From positions 1 through 64,000 of the forward strand of contig NZ_CP080412.1 of the NCBI RefSeq assembly GCF_019457635.1: DNA of 64,000 nt, read 5' to 3'. Shown here piece after piece: positions 18,195 through 30,708 of this stretch (within the stretch, counting starts at the first letter, position 1; every line of letters begins with the position of its first letter). A program made the position numbers and the translations under genes. This DNA is from Shewanella mangrovisoli (GTDB lineage Bacteria; Pseudomonadota; Gammaproteobacteria; Enterobacterales; Shewanellaceae). The notes under the pieces were generated by a model. The model saw only the letters and a program-made list of their open reading frames with translations. It did no database searches and was not told the DNA's origin.

Positions 18195-19208
18195 ATGAGC
18201 CAAACGCCCCTAAACTTTCCAAGGGAAGAGTTTTCCAAAGTAGCTTTTTCAACGGAACACGATTTAAATACTTCTGAACAGCAAGCCTTTTGGCAAACCG
18301 TTGTCCAAGACACACTCAAAACGCCCGATGGATTAACTTTGGCCTATATGATGGTCAAGCATCCCAAGGCCCATGCCAGCATAGTCATCAGCAGCGGCCG
18401 GGTTGAGTCCTACTTAAAGTATCAAGAATTGGTATTTGACCTGTATCAGCAAGGCTATTCGGTGTTTGCTATCGATCACCGCGGCCAAGGGTTATCGAGC
18501 CGCATGACGGCCAATCCCCATCAAGGCCATGTGCGGCGGTTCAATGACTATATCGACGACTTTGCCCTGTTTATGCAAACCGTTGTACTCAAACATGCCA
18601 CTTCGCCACTGTTCTTGCTCGGGCATTCTATGGGCGGCGCCATCGGCACCTTGTTTCTCAAACAACATCCGGATGTGTTTACGGCGGCAGCATTTTCAGC
18701 TCCCATGTATGGCATTAAGTTACCTATGCCCAAAGGATTTGTCCGTTGGCTTGCGAGTAAGCTCGATGCCAGCCTCAACGGCGGAGAACCTAACTACGTG
18801 CTCAGCGGGCAAAACTATAAGGCCGCTCCTTTTAAGGGAAATGATCTCACCCATTGTCAGAGTCGTTATCAAGCCTACCGAGAGTTGTACGATGCGGCGC
18901 CGAAGCTGCAATTAGGCTCACCGACTAACCGCTGGTTGACTGAATCCTTAGATGCGGCCGATGCCTGTGTCTTGGCCACGGCACATATCCGTACGCCCAT
19001 TCTGATCCTGCAAGCCAGTGAGGATAAGATTGTCGACAATGCCGCCCAAAATCTGGCGGTAAGCTCAAATTGCCAATTAAAAGTGATTGCAGGGGCTGCC
19101 CATGAGATTTTTATGGAGAAAGATAGCTACCGTAATCAAGCGCTGAATTACGCACTCGACTTTTTTAAACGCTACGCAACAAGGGACGTGGACAAACAAG
19201 CTGTTTAA
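18195..19208 (+). CDS. pldB: Lysophospholipase L2 (alpha/beta hydrolase)
   Basis: PldB-like hydrolase acting on lysophospholipids at the inner membrane. 337 residues from ATG 18195 (MSQTPLNFPRE); a GTG twelve bases earlier is possible. Alpha/beta-hydrolase features: IDHRGQGLSSR, RFNDYIDDF, the nucleophile elbow GHSMGGA, and a late histidine in AGAAHEIFME. The blocks SGRVESYLKYQEL and FSAPMYGI match E. coli PldB. Its 3' end overlaps the convergent signalling gene by 44 bases. Confidence 0.9.
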   Translation: MSQTPLNFPREEFSKVAFSTEHDLNTSEQQAFWQTVVQDTLKTPDGLTLAYMMVKHPKAHASIVISSGRVESYLKYQELVFDLYQQGYSVFAIDHRGQGLSSRMTANPHQGHVRRFNDYIDDFALFMQTVVLKHATSPLFLLGHSMGGAIGTLFLKQHPDVFTAAAFSAPMYGIKLPMPKGFVRWLASKLDASLNGGEPNYVLSGQNYKAAPFKGNDLTHCQSRYQAYRELYDAAPKLQLGSPTNRWLTESLDAADACVLATAHIRTPILILQASEDKIVDNAAQNLAVSSNCQLKVIAGAAHEIFMEKDSYRNQALNYALDFFKRYATRDVDKQAV

Positions 19209-21615
19209 AGTCATTAACACTTAAGGCGCGGGCAATATTGTAGCCTTGGAAGTGAGTACAGCCTAAGCGGCTAAATAGCTGTTGTTGCTGTGGTGATTCG
19301 ACACCTTTGGCCACGATAGGCAAGTTAAAGGATTGTACCGACTGAATCAGCGCTTGGCTCCAGCTCGCATCATTCGTTAAATTGGCGGCACAATGTAAAT
19401 CGAGTTTTACCTCATTCAAGGGATAGTGACGCAAGCAACTCAAGGCGCCCTGTCCCGCACCAAAGTTATCTAGGGTTATTACCACCCCAGCTTCTGCGAG
19501 CAGACGGATCCTCGGCTGAATAAAGGAGGCTGATGTTAGTAATGCACTCTCGGTTAACTCAATTCCCAGCTGATTGTCATCCAGCTCGTAGCGACGGGTT
19601 AACGCAACCAATTGCTCGACAAATTCAGCTTGGCAGAAAGATAAGGTACTAATATTCAAAGTTAAACGTGGCAGGTTAATACCCTGCTGTTTAAATTGCT
19701 TAATCAACTGGCAAACGCGCGTAGCCACATTTAAATCGAGCGATGCAATCAAACCATGGCGCTCGGCTAAATCAATAAATTTAGCGACCGGGACAATTTC
19801 ACCATCCGCTAAATGCCAGCGGGATAAAACCTCGGCCGACACTATCTTGCCTTGCATATCCACCACTGGCTGGAACATTAACGACAACTGATTTTCGGCA
19901 ATTGCACGCTCTAATCTGTTCAACAAAGACGACTCAGGATCCTGCGAGCGTTCTAAATCTGGGTGATAGAAAGCACAACCTGCGTGTTCACTAGACTGAG
20001 CATGCTGCATCGCGAGCTCTGCACGTCGCACGGCGAGTTCTGACGCCAGCGTATCCACAGAATCTAATAAGCAAATCCCAATATTCGCATTTAAACGAAA
20101 ATCATGTTCACCATAATGGAAGGGACGAGTGGCGATTTGTTTAAGCTCAGTAGCCAACGCCAATGCTCGACGCCCGGCTATATTCGCATCGGCAGCCAAC
20201 TCCTTAGCTAACAAGGCGAACCGGCCCAACTCGAGATGAGCAACGACAATATTTTCAGCAAAATAACTCGATAGCCTTGCACTTAATTGCGACAACAATC
20301 GCTCAAGCTCATGGGATGTGAGAGTGTCATTCGCCCCAAGGGTTTCGACATTGAGTAATAACAAAGCCCCCCAATGTCCCGCACTGGTTCGTTGATTAAG
20401 GTATTGGGATAACTGCGCCATAAAGGTTTCAGGGAGCATCTTCGGCCCTGCCACAGATTGCTTCACTAATTCGGCAATCGCAGCATGGTTTCGCTCACTC
20501 TCCGAGACATCGACATGAATGCCGATCATTCGAGTCGGTCTACCAAGTTGATCCCAGTCGACTAACATGCCACGGTCAAATACCCAAACATAATGCCCAT
20601 CTCTATGTTGCAAGCGATGGACACTCTCAAATTCTTTAGTCTTGCCGCTGACATACTCTTGCAGGCAGTCCAACACGGCTTGCTTATCATCGGGATGCAA
20701 ACGCGTTTCCCAGGTCTGGAACACTTCCTCTAGCTCGTCGGGTTGATAGCCAATCATTTCCTTCCAACGATCGGACAAAAACACTTCGCCAGAACGAATA
20801 TTCCAATCCCAGATCCCATTGCGTGAACCTTCAACCGCAAACAACCAACGTTGCTCACTATCGTTAAGCTGCTTAACTGCACGCCCTGAATGTTCATGAA
20901 CCTGCTGCAGTGTCGTTTGTAGAGACAAGACCTCGGAGGCACTCCAAGACACTTGAGTCGAAAACTCGGGAGTGCCTACATGCTTCGCCGATTCGCTTAA
21001 CATCTTGAAAGGACGAATCAAGAGGTAATATAGAACGAAGGTAAAACCGATTAACAGCAGCGCCCCGAGCCCCCATACGCGCATAAATCGTTGTTGTAAT
21101 TCGGTTGAAGCTTTAGCCACTAACGGCGCGAGATCAGACTCAAGATAGATAAGCTCTGTCGCTCCAGGATATTGAGCATCAACGGGATAATAGGCTTGAA
21201 TCGATAATCGGTCTGGATTAATTGAAACACTCGCCTGTCCAGATTGCACCACGGCATGATGCCGAACCACATCGTAACCATCAATCACTTCAATGGCATT
21301 GCTATCACGCCAAACAGTATGATTCGCAAAGCGAATGCGGCTATTCGCATCCAGCAAGATATAAACCATGACATTCATATCTAAGGTTGCCAGAGAGACT
21401 TCCTGCTCGATACGTTCAACATCTTGTAACGCTTGCGCCGACTGCACTATCGCTTGCATACGTAAAAGTTGCTGCTTTATCTGGCTCACCTGGCGATCGG
21501 CCAGTTCATTACGTACCAGCTCGCTCTCATAGAAATACTCAGCCGTAACCAACACTAAATAAAGTGCCAGCATGCAGACAGGAATCAATACTGCGAGCGA
21601 GAGTTTGCGAAGCAT
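19165..21615 (-). CDS. Membrane PAS-GGDEF-EAL signalling protein with degenerate GGDEF
   Basis: 816 residues from ATG 21615 (MLRKLSLAVLIPV); a TTG start 69 bases upstream is also open but would put polar residues before the membrane helix. Order: membrane helix (about 5-27), periplasmic sensor region, second helix (VWGLGALLLIGFTFVLYYLLI), short HAMP-like linker, PAS domain (WLFAVEGSRNGIWDWN to GIHVDVSESE), GGDEF-like domain, EAL domain. Where GGDEF should be the sequence reads LGRFALL, so cyclase activity is not expected. The EAL domain keeps EVL, the LNIS Asn, ELTES, KLD and FQGY, but DDFGTG is DNFGAG, so phosphodiesterase activity may be reduced. Input signal unknown. Confidence 0.88.
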   Translation of the reverse strand: MLRKLSLAVLIPVCMLALYLVLVTAEYFYESELVRNELADRQVSQIKQQLLRMQAIVQSAQALQDVERIEQEVSLATLDMNVMVYILLDANSRIRFANHTVWRDSNAIEVIDGYDVVRHHAVVQSGQASVSINPDRLSIQAYYPVDAQYPGATELIYLESDLAPLVAKASTELQQRFMRVWGLGALLLIGFTFVLYYLLIRPFKMLSESAKHVGTPEFSTQVSWSASEVLSLQTTLQQVHEHSGRAVKQLNDSEQRWLFAVEGSRNGIWDWNIRSGEVFLSDRWKEMIGYQPDELEEVFQTWETRLHPDDKQAVLDCLQEYVSGKTKEFESVHRLQHRDGHYVWVFDRGMLVDWDQLGRPTRMIGIHVDVSESERNHAAIAELVKQSVAGPKMLPETFMAQLSQYLNQRTSAGHWGALLLLNVETLGANDTLTSHELERLLSQLSARLSSYFAENIVVAHLELGRFALLAKELAADANIAGRRALALATELKQIATRPFHYGEHDFRLNANIGICLLDSVDTLASELAVRRAELAMQHAQSSEHAGCAFYHPDLERSQDPESSLLNRLERAIAENQLSLMFQPVVDMQGKIVSAEVLSRWHLADGEIVPVAKFIDLAERHGLIASLDLNVATRVCQLIKQFKQQGINLPRLTLNISTLSFCQAEFVEQLVALTRRYELDDNQLGIELTESALLTSASFIQPRIRLLAEAGVVITLDNFGAGQGALSCLRHYPLNEVKLDLHCAANLTNDASWSQALIQSVQSFNLPIVAKGVESPQQQQLFSRLGCTHFQGYNIARALSVNDFKQLVCPRPLLRSV

Positions 21616-21807
21616 GGGTAGCCAAATGTCTTTAATAAAAAGATGGACGCCCAGTATGCTAACGGGAAACCCGTTACTAAGCAAAAAGACTTAACATAAG
21701 TGGAGTTATTTTAGACTAAATACGCTAATCGATTGAAAGAACCGCTAGCGAACGAGACGATAAAGTGAAGAATAGAAAATAAGTTAATAAAACAGAAAAC
21801 AACAAAA

Positions 21808-21836
21808 ACAAAAAAGCCAGCTCATTAAGCTGGCTT
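21808..21836 (-). terminator. rRNA operon terminator
   Basis: On the minus strand AAGCCAGCTTAATGAGCTGGC is followed by TTTTTTGTTTTTG, 28 bases beyond the 5S gene. The 192 bases between it and the signalling gene hold no gene. Confidence 0.85.
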
Positions 21837-21863
21837 CATGCTCTCTTATCGAGAATATTAGGC

Positions 21864-21980
21864 GCTTGGCGATGACCTACTCTCACATGGGGAGACCCCA
21901 CACTACCATCGGCGCGATTGCGTTTCACTTCTGAGTTCGGGATGGGATCAGGTGGGACCACAATGCTATTGTCACCAAGC
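21864..21980 (-). rRNA. rrf: 5S ribosomal RNA
   Basis: Minus-strand sequence begins GCTTGGTGACAATAGC and contains the universal CCGAACTCAGAAGTGAAAC and GATGGTAGTGTGGGG segments, ending CATCGCCAAGC. The ends pair with each other as in 5S helix I. About 117 bases. Confidence 0.96.
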
Positions 21981-22109
21981 AAATTTATTATTTACTACCC
22001 GTCTTATTGTTTCGCAGGCAGTAAATTAAATTCGGAAAGCTGCTTTGAGTTACACTTCTTAAGTGTTCATATTCTATCTAAGTACTTGTAAAACCCATCT
22101 GGGTTGTAT

Positions 22110-24999
<2,890 letters not shown>

Positions 25000-25308
25000 A
25001 TACAACCCAAATGAGTTTCACATCACTTGAGCCGTTGCGACCAGCTGGTTTTACTTGTCTCATCTTCGACCAAGAAGATGGACTCGCCTTAGACTTGAAT
25101 ATTCAAGACACTTAAAAAGTGTTTTAAGAACTCAATTTTTCGTATTAACACAACGACAGACATCATTGTATTAATTACTATCAGCTTTCCAAATTGTTAA
25201 AGAACAATGCTTACCGGCAAGCGGTGCATTTCGCTCTCCCTTCCCTTTCGAGAAGTTCAACAAGCCATCTGTGTGAACACTCAACAAACATCGAGTTAGT
25301 CGTATAGG
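25000..25308 (-). other. 16S-23S spacer without tRNA genes
   Basis: 309 bases. I looked for the tRNA-Ile, -Ala and -Glu genes usual in such spacers and found none. A boxA-like antitermination element (TTCTTTAACAATTTGG on the minus strand, near 25190-25207) is present upstream of 23S. Confidence 0.8.
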
Positions 25309-26850
<1,542 letters not shown>

Positions 26851-27031
26851 AAAAGTTTTGTGAACCCGAAGGTTCGGCTCAATGAATTCTGAATCGACTT
26901 AACTTAATAAGTCGTTGTACATATTGCTATGAACACTCATTCATTGATTTAAATTTTGATTACTCGCCAAACGGCAGAGTAATTTCGATTAACTCAACAC
27001 CTGTGAGTGTCCACACAGATTTCTTGTTTAG

Positions 27032-27045
27032 ATTGTTAAAGAGCA
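27032..27045 (-). promoter_or_regulatory. rRNA leader boxA antiterminator
   Basis: TGCTCTTTAACAAT on the minus strand, the classic Nus-factor boxA, 182 bases upstream of 16S. The interval 26851-27031 is leader sequence with no gene. Confidence 0.85.
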
Positions 27046-27091
27046 TTTGACCATTCACTTCACGTTACCGCTCAGCGGGTCAGGGCTGCGT

Positions 27092-27119
27092 ATTCTACGC
27101 ATTTCCCGAGTCGCGTCAA
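27092..27119 (-). promoter_or_regulatory. rRNA promoter P2
   Basis: Minus strand TTGACG, 16-base spacer, TAGAAT, downstream of P1 and upstream of boxA. Confidence 0.7.
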
Positions 27120-27226
27120 GGCGTTTTTGCAAACTTCTTGGCGCTTTCGAATCAACTGCACATTTTGCATTCGATTCGCACTGTAACCGCAGTTGCTTTC
27201 GCTGTCTGCCGTGTCAGTGGATGCGC

Positions 27227-27254
27227 ATTATAGGCAGCAGAACTTTTTGTGCAA
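27227..27254 (-). promoter_or_regulatory. rRNA promoter P1
   Basis: Minus strand TTGCAC, 16-base spacer, TATAAT, then a GC-rich discriminator (GCGC) typical of stringently controlled rRNA promoters. AT-rich sequence lies upstream as expected for an UP element. Confidence 0.85.
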
Positions 27255-27312
27255 GGGCTTTTTGTCAGAAAATTACGATTAATCATCTAGACGCCTAGAT
27301 ATCCAGCAACAT

Positions 27313-27346
27313 GAATAAAAAAGGGGCTAAACAGCCCCTTTTTTAT
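27313..27346 (-). terminator. ccoG terminator
   Basis: AATAAAAAAGGGGC, loop TAAACA, GCCCCTTTTTTATT; works on the minus strand 24 bases beyond the ccoG stop. Confidence 0.85.
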
Positions 27347-27369
27347 TCATTTGGTTAACGAAACAGTAA

Positions 27370-28797
27370 CTATGGACTGAAGAATCGCGATTCTTGCTCG
27401 ACTTCGACTTCTTCGCCATCGATATGGGTTTTCACTTTTATCTCAATGTTAGTCACTGAACGCGAAAGTTCGACCGGATCGACCCCAACACTGATAGGTA
27501 GAGTTAACACCTCTCCACCCGCAATCGTCACTGAGGTTGGTCCATACCATTTATAGTTGTTGAGGCCTTCAACACTCATGGTGTATTCATGGGCTTGTTC
27601 TGTCTTGTTGAGAATTTTCAGGGTGAAGGTGTTTTCAATCAGCCCTTGATTGTTTTCTCTGTAAAGTTGGTTACGGTCGCGGATGATATCCATACGCACG
27701 GGTGCAATCGTCGCGCTCGCGTAGATAAAGATCAGGATCATGGCGGCCAACACCACGCCATAGCCCACCAGCTTAGGACGTAATACCTTCTCTTTAATAC
27801 CTTCGAGTTTATTTTCGGTGGTATAGCTAATCAGCCCAAGAGGATATCCCATGCGCTCCATGGTTTGGTCACAAGCGTCGATACAGGCGCCGCAGTTAAT
27901 ACATTCGTATTGCAAGCCGTTACGAATATCGATACCCGTTGGACAAACTTGGACACAGAGGTCGCAGTCGATACAGTCGCCTAAGCCCATTTCTTTGGGG
28001 TCGGCTTTACGTGAACGCGGGCCTCGGGTCTCACCGCGTTTGGCATCGTAACCAACGATATAGGTGTTTTTATCAAACATAGCCGATTGGAAACGCGCGT
28101 ACGGGCACATATGGATACACATGATTTCACGCATCCAACCCGCATTACCGTAGGTCGCTAAGGTAAAAAAGATAACCCAGAAGTAGATAGCACCCGATGC
28201 ATTAAGGGTAAATACATCGACATAGACTTCACGGCTCGGCACAAAATAGGATACAAAGGTCATGGCCGTGATGAGCGAAAGCACAATCCATGCGGTATGT
28301 TTTGCCGTTTTGCGCCAGATTTTGTCAAAACCCCATGGCATTTGATCTAACTTAATGCGTTTATTACGGGCCCCTTCGAGTTTTTCTTCGAACCAGATGA
28401 ACATAAACGTCCATACGGTTTGCGGGCAGGTGTAACCACACCAGACTCGGCCGAGGTAGGTTGTCACGAAAAATAACGCAAAGGCGGCTATCATAAAGAG
28501 AGCGGCAAGCAAGGTCAGATCCTGTGGCCAAATAGTTAAACCAAAGACGTGGAACTTCTGCTCAGCCAGATTGAACCAAACGGCTTGACGGTCTCCCCAA
28601 GGGATCCAAGGTAAAATAAGGAAGAAGAGCATTGCGACCCAGCCCATACGGCGGCGTACGCTACTCCATAATCCATCGATGGCCCGGACATAAATCCGGT
28701 TGCGGGGGTTAAAGCGATCAGCCTTATCTGCATCTGGCTGGTGAATCTTAATTCGATTGGTTTTCGAATAGTCCTTGTTATTAGATTCTGCGTTCAT
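27370..28797 (-). CDS. ccoG: Cytochrome c oxidase accessory protein CcoG (RdxA/FixG)
   Basis: Membrane ferredoxin-like protein that assists copper handling during assembly of cbb3-type oxidase. 475 residues: several membrane helices in the first 350 residues (VAMLFFLILPWIPWG, LTLLAALFMIAAFALFFVTTYL and others), a CGYTCPQTVW motif, then two 4Fe-4S clusters, CIDCDLCVQVCPTG and CINCGACIDACDQ, and a C-terminal Ig-like domain outside the membrane (after a last helix VVLAAMILIFIYASATI). No ccoNOPQ genes are in this window. It faces away from the small membrane-protein gene at 28889. Confidence 0.95.
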   Translation of the reverse strand: MNAESNNKDYSKTNRIKIHQPDADKADRFNPRNRIYVRAIDGLWSSVRRRMGWVAMLFFLILPWIPWGDRQAVWFNLAEQKFHVFGLTIWPQDLTLLAALFMIAAFALFFVTTYLGRVWCGYTCPQTVWTFMFIWFEEKLEGARNKRIKLDQMPWGFDKIWRKTAKHTAWIVLSLITAMTFVSYFVPSREVYVDVFTLNASGAIYFWVIFFTLATYGNAGWMREIMCIHMCPYARFQSAMFDKNTYIVGYDAKRGETRGPRSRKADPKEMGLGDCIDCDLCVQVCPTGIDIRNGLQYECINCGACIDACDQTMERMGYPLGLISYTTENKLEGIKEKVLRPKLVGYGVVLAAMILIFIYASATIAPVRMDIIRDRNQLYRENNQGLIENTFTLKILNKTEQAHEYTMSVEGLNNYKWYGPTSVTIAGGEVLTLPISVGVDPVELSRSVTNIEIKVKTHIDGEEVEVEQESRFFSP

Positions 28798-28888
28798 CGT
28801 GACAGCCTTTTACTGCTTTAATATTGGACGAAAACTGGCTTATTATACCCATATTATTAATGGTTATTCACTTATGTTGGACTAAAAG

Positions 28889-29239
28889 ATGAAAGGTTGG
28901 ATCATATTAGCGCTCCTGTGTGGTGCATTATATTACTTATACACCGAAACAGACAAACTAGATGCACCTATAGCTAAAACAGAGGAAATGGTTCAGAAGA
29001 TAGAAAACAAAATGGGCTCGATGACGGGCACCCAAATTATTAAGATCGATCAGAAACGCACTAAGGCTCGAACAGCCATTTTGGAGCGACTATCGGCTCC
29101 TGAAGTCGAAGAGTTTAATAAAATCCCACTTACCGAAGACGGCATTGCCGATTTTCAAGACAGCTACTGCGGCACTAAGGCGCCCGAGCACCCAATCTTT
29201 AGCCGAGATAACCTGTTTTATATCTGCGATAACCTCTAA
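28889..29239 (+). CDS. Small membrane-anchored protein of unknown function
   Basis: 116 residues, not recognised. An N-terminal hydrophobic helix (GWIILALLCGALYYLYT, about 3-19) could be an uncleaved anchor. A charged helical part (APIAKTEEMVQKIENKMGSM) follows, then a compact C-terminal part with two cysteines (SYCGTKAPEHPIF, LFYICDNL) that could form a disulfide if periplasmic. Divergent from ccoG and upstream of menB; neither neighbour explains it. Confidence 0.7.
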   Translation: MKGWIILALLCGALYYLYTETDKLDAPIAKTEEMVQKIENKMGSMTGTQIIKIDQKRTKARTAILERLSAPEVEEFNKIPLTEDGIADFQDSYCGTKAPEHPIFSRDNLFYICDNL

Positions 29240-29355
29240 TCCAACTTACAGGCAAACGGAATTTTGCAACCCATCACTAAGCATGGCGCTTAAGCGATTG
29301 ACCAAAGACATGATTCCGCCTAGCCTTTGAACTTCAATTACATAGGCCTTGTATC

Positions 29356-30258
29356 ATGACTAAACCAGTATCAGATATTTTTGATCCCGCACTGTGGGAT
29401 GAAGTCAGCGGATTTAACTTTGACGATATCACTTACCATAGAGCCAAAGCCCACGGCACAGTGCGTATCGCCATCAACCGTCCAGATTGCCTCAATGCCT
29501 TCCGCCCAAAGACGGTCGACGAGTTGTATATCGCCCTCGATCACGCTCGCCAATGGTCCGATGTAGGTTGTGTGTTACTCACAGGCAATGGCCCCTCGGC
29601 CAAAGGACAATATTCGTTTTCCTCCGGTGGCGATCAACGTATTCGCGGCAAAGATGGTTATAAATATGAAGGCGCAGAAGAAGGCAAAGCCGATTTAGCC
29701 AGAATGGGGCGTTTACATATCCTCGAAGTCCAACGATTGATCCGCTTTATGCCTAAAGTGGTGATCGCCGTCGTGCCGGGTTGGGCGGTGGGTGGCGGCC
29801 ATAGTTTACACGTTGTCTGCGACTTAACCTTAGCCTCGAAGGAACACGCAGTCTTCAAACAAACCGATCCCGATGTCGCGAGTTTCGACTCAGGCTACGG
29901 CAGTGCTTATCTTGCCAAGATGATTGGCCAAAAGCGTGCGCGAGAAATTTTCTTCTGTGGCTTTAACTACAGTGCCGATGAAGCGTTTGCCATGGGAATG
30001 GTGAATAAATCGGTTCCCCATGCCGAACTCGAAGTTGAAGCATTAAGATGGGCCAAAGAGATTAACTCCAAATCGCCGACAGCAATGCGTATGTTGAAGT
30101 ACGGCTTTAACATGACCGACGACGGTATGGTCGGCCAGCAACTGTTTGCGGGTGAAGCGACGCGTTTAGCCTATGCCAGCGCAGAAGCTCAAGAAGGGCG
30201 CGATGCTTTCCTCGAGAAACGTGACCAGGACTTTTCCGCGTTTCCTTGGCATTACTAA
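29356..30258 (+). CDS. menB: 1,4-dihydroxy-2-naphthoyl-CoA synthase, Asp-type
   Basis: Crotonase that closes the naphthoquinone ring in menaquinone synthesis (OSB-CoA to DHNA-CoA). 300 residues. MenB hallmarks: NAFRPKTVDEL, SSGGDQRIRG with the oxyanion glycines, AVGGGHSLH and SFDSGYGSAYLA. At the position that is Gly in E. coli (QTGP) this protein has D171 (QTDPDV), as in Mycobacterium tuberculosis MenB. In the literature this carboxylate replaces the bicarbonate cofactor used by Gly-type enzymes. Most of the sequence looks more like the actinobacterial than the E. coli enzyme. No other men genes are adjacent. Confidence 0.92.
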   Translation: MTKPVSDIFDPALWDEVSGFNFDDITYHRAKAHGTVRIAINRPDCLNAFRPKTVDELYIALDHARQWSDVGCVLLTGNGPSAKGQYSFSSGGDQRIRGKDGYKYEGAEEGKADLARMGRLHILEVQRLIRFMPKVVIAVVPGWAVGGGHSLHVVCDLTLASKEHAVFKQTDPDVASFDSGYGSAYLAKMIGQKRAREIFFCGFNYSADEAFAMGMVNKSVPHAELEVEALRWAKEINSKSPTAMRMLKYGFNMTDDGMVGQQLFAGEATRLAYASAEAQEGRDAFLEKRDQDFSAFPWHY

Positions 30259-30274
30259 TCGAAGTTGATTGCCA

Positions 30275-30308
30275 TATAAAGCCCTCATTTGAGGGCTTTA
30301 TATTTTTT
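30275..30308 (+). terminator. menB terminator
   Basis: TATAAAGCCCTC, loop ATTT, GAGGGCTTTATA, then TTTTTT. Begins 17 bases after the stop. Confidence 0.85.
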
Positions 30309-30365
30309 AGCGCTTATAGATAGAAAAAACCGTTTAAACTAATCTCAAAATACGGGTTTAAATTT

Positions 30366-30386
30366 TAATGAGAATTGTTATCATCT
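30366..30386. promoter_or_regulatory. Fur box upstream of DUF2061 gene
   Basis: TGAGAATTGTTATCA (30369-30383) fits the 7-1-7 Fur consensus TGATAAT-N-ATTATCA with few mismatches. It lies 43 bases before the start codon, in promoter range, suggesting iron repression. Confidence 0.7.
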
Positions 30387-30425
30387 AATCATTCCCAATT
30401 GGGGCTAACATTAGAGGATAAGATC

Positions 30426-30629
30426 ATGACCAAGACATTAACTTTTGCCGTATTACATTTCAGCGTTGCCTTCACCGTTACCTATTTATTAACTGGTAGT
30501 GTTTTGGTCGGTGGTGCCGTCGCCTTAGTTGAGCCAGCGATAAACACTGTAGTGTTTTATTTCCACGATAAAGTATGGAAACGTTTCGAGGCAAAAAAGC
30601 AGAACGCACTTAATGCAATAACGGCTTAA
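30426..30629 (+). CDS. DUF2061 small membrane protein
   Basis: 67 residues from ATG 30426 (MTKTLTFAVLHFSVAF) with an AGAGGAT box; the open frame upstream overlaps the promoter and is not used. Two hydrophobic segments (TFAVLHFSVAFTVTYLLTG and VLVGGAVALVEPAINTVVFYFHD) and a basic tail, matching the DUF2061 family. Function unknown. The Fur-type box just upstream links it to iron status. Confidence 0.85.
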   Translation: MTKTLTFAVLHFSVAFTVTYLLTGSVLVGGAVALVEPAINTVVFYFHDKVWKRFEAKKQNALNAITA

Positions 30630-30667
30630 TACACTCAGCCACCAGCACATACTCTAATAAAGCCCCA

Positions 30668-30701
30668 ATAAAAAACCGCCATACAGGCGGTTTTTTATTG
30701 C
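30668..30701. terminator. Bidirectional terminator between DUF2061 gene and glmS
   Basis: ATAAAAAACCGCC, loop ATACA, GGCGGTTTTTTAT with A and T runs on both sides, between convergent genes. Confidence 0.85.
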
Positions 30702-30708
30702 TTCCGAT

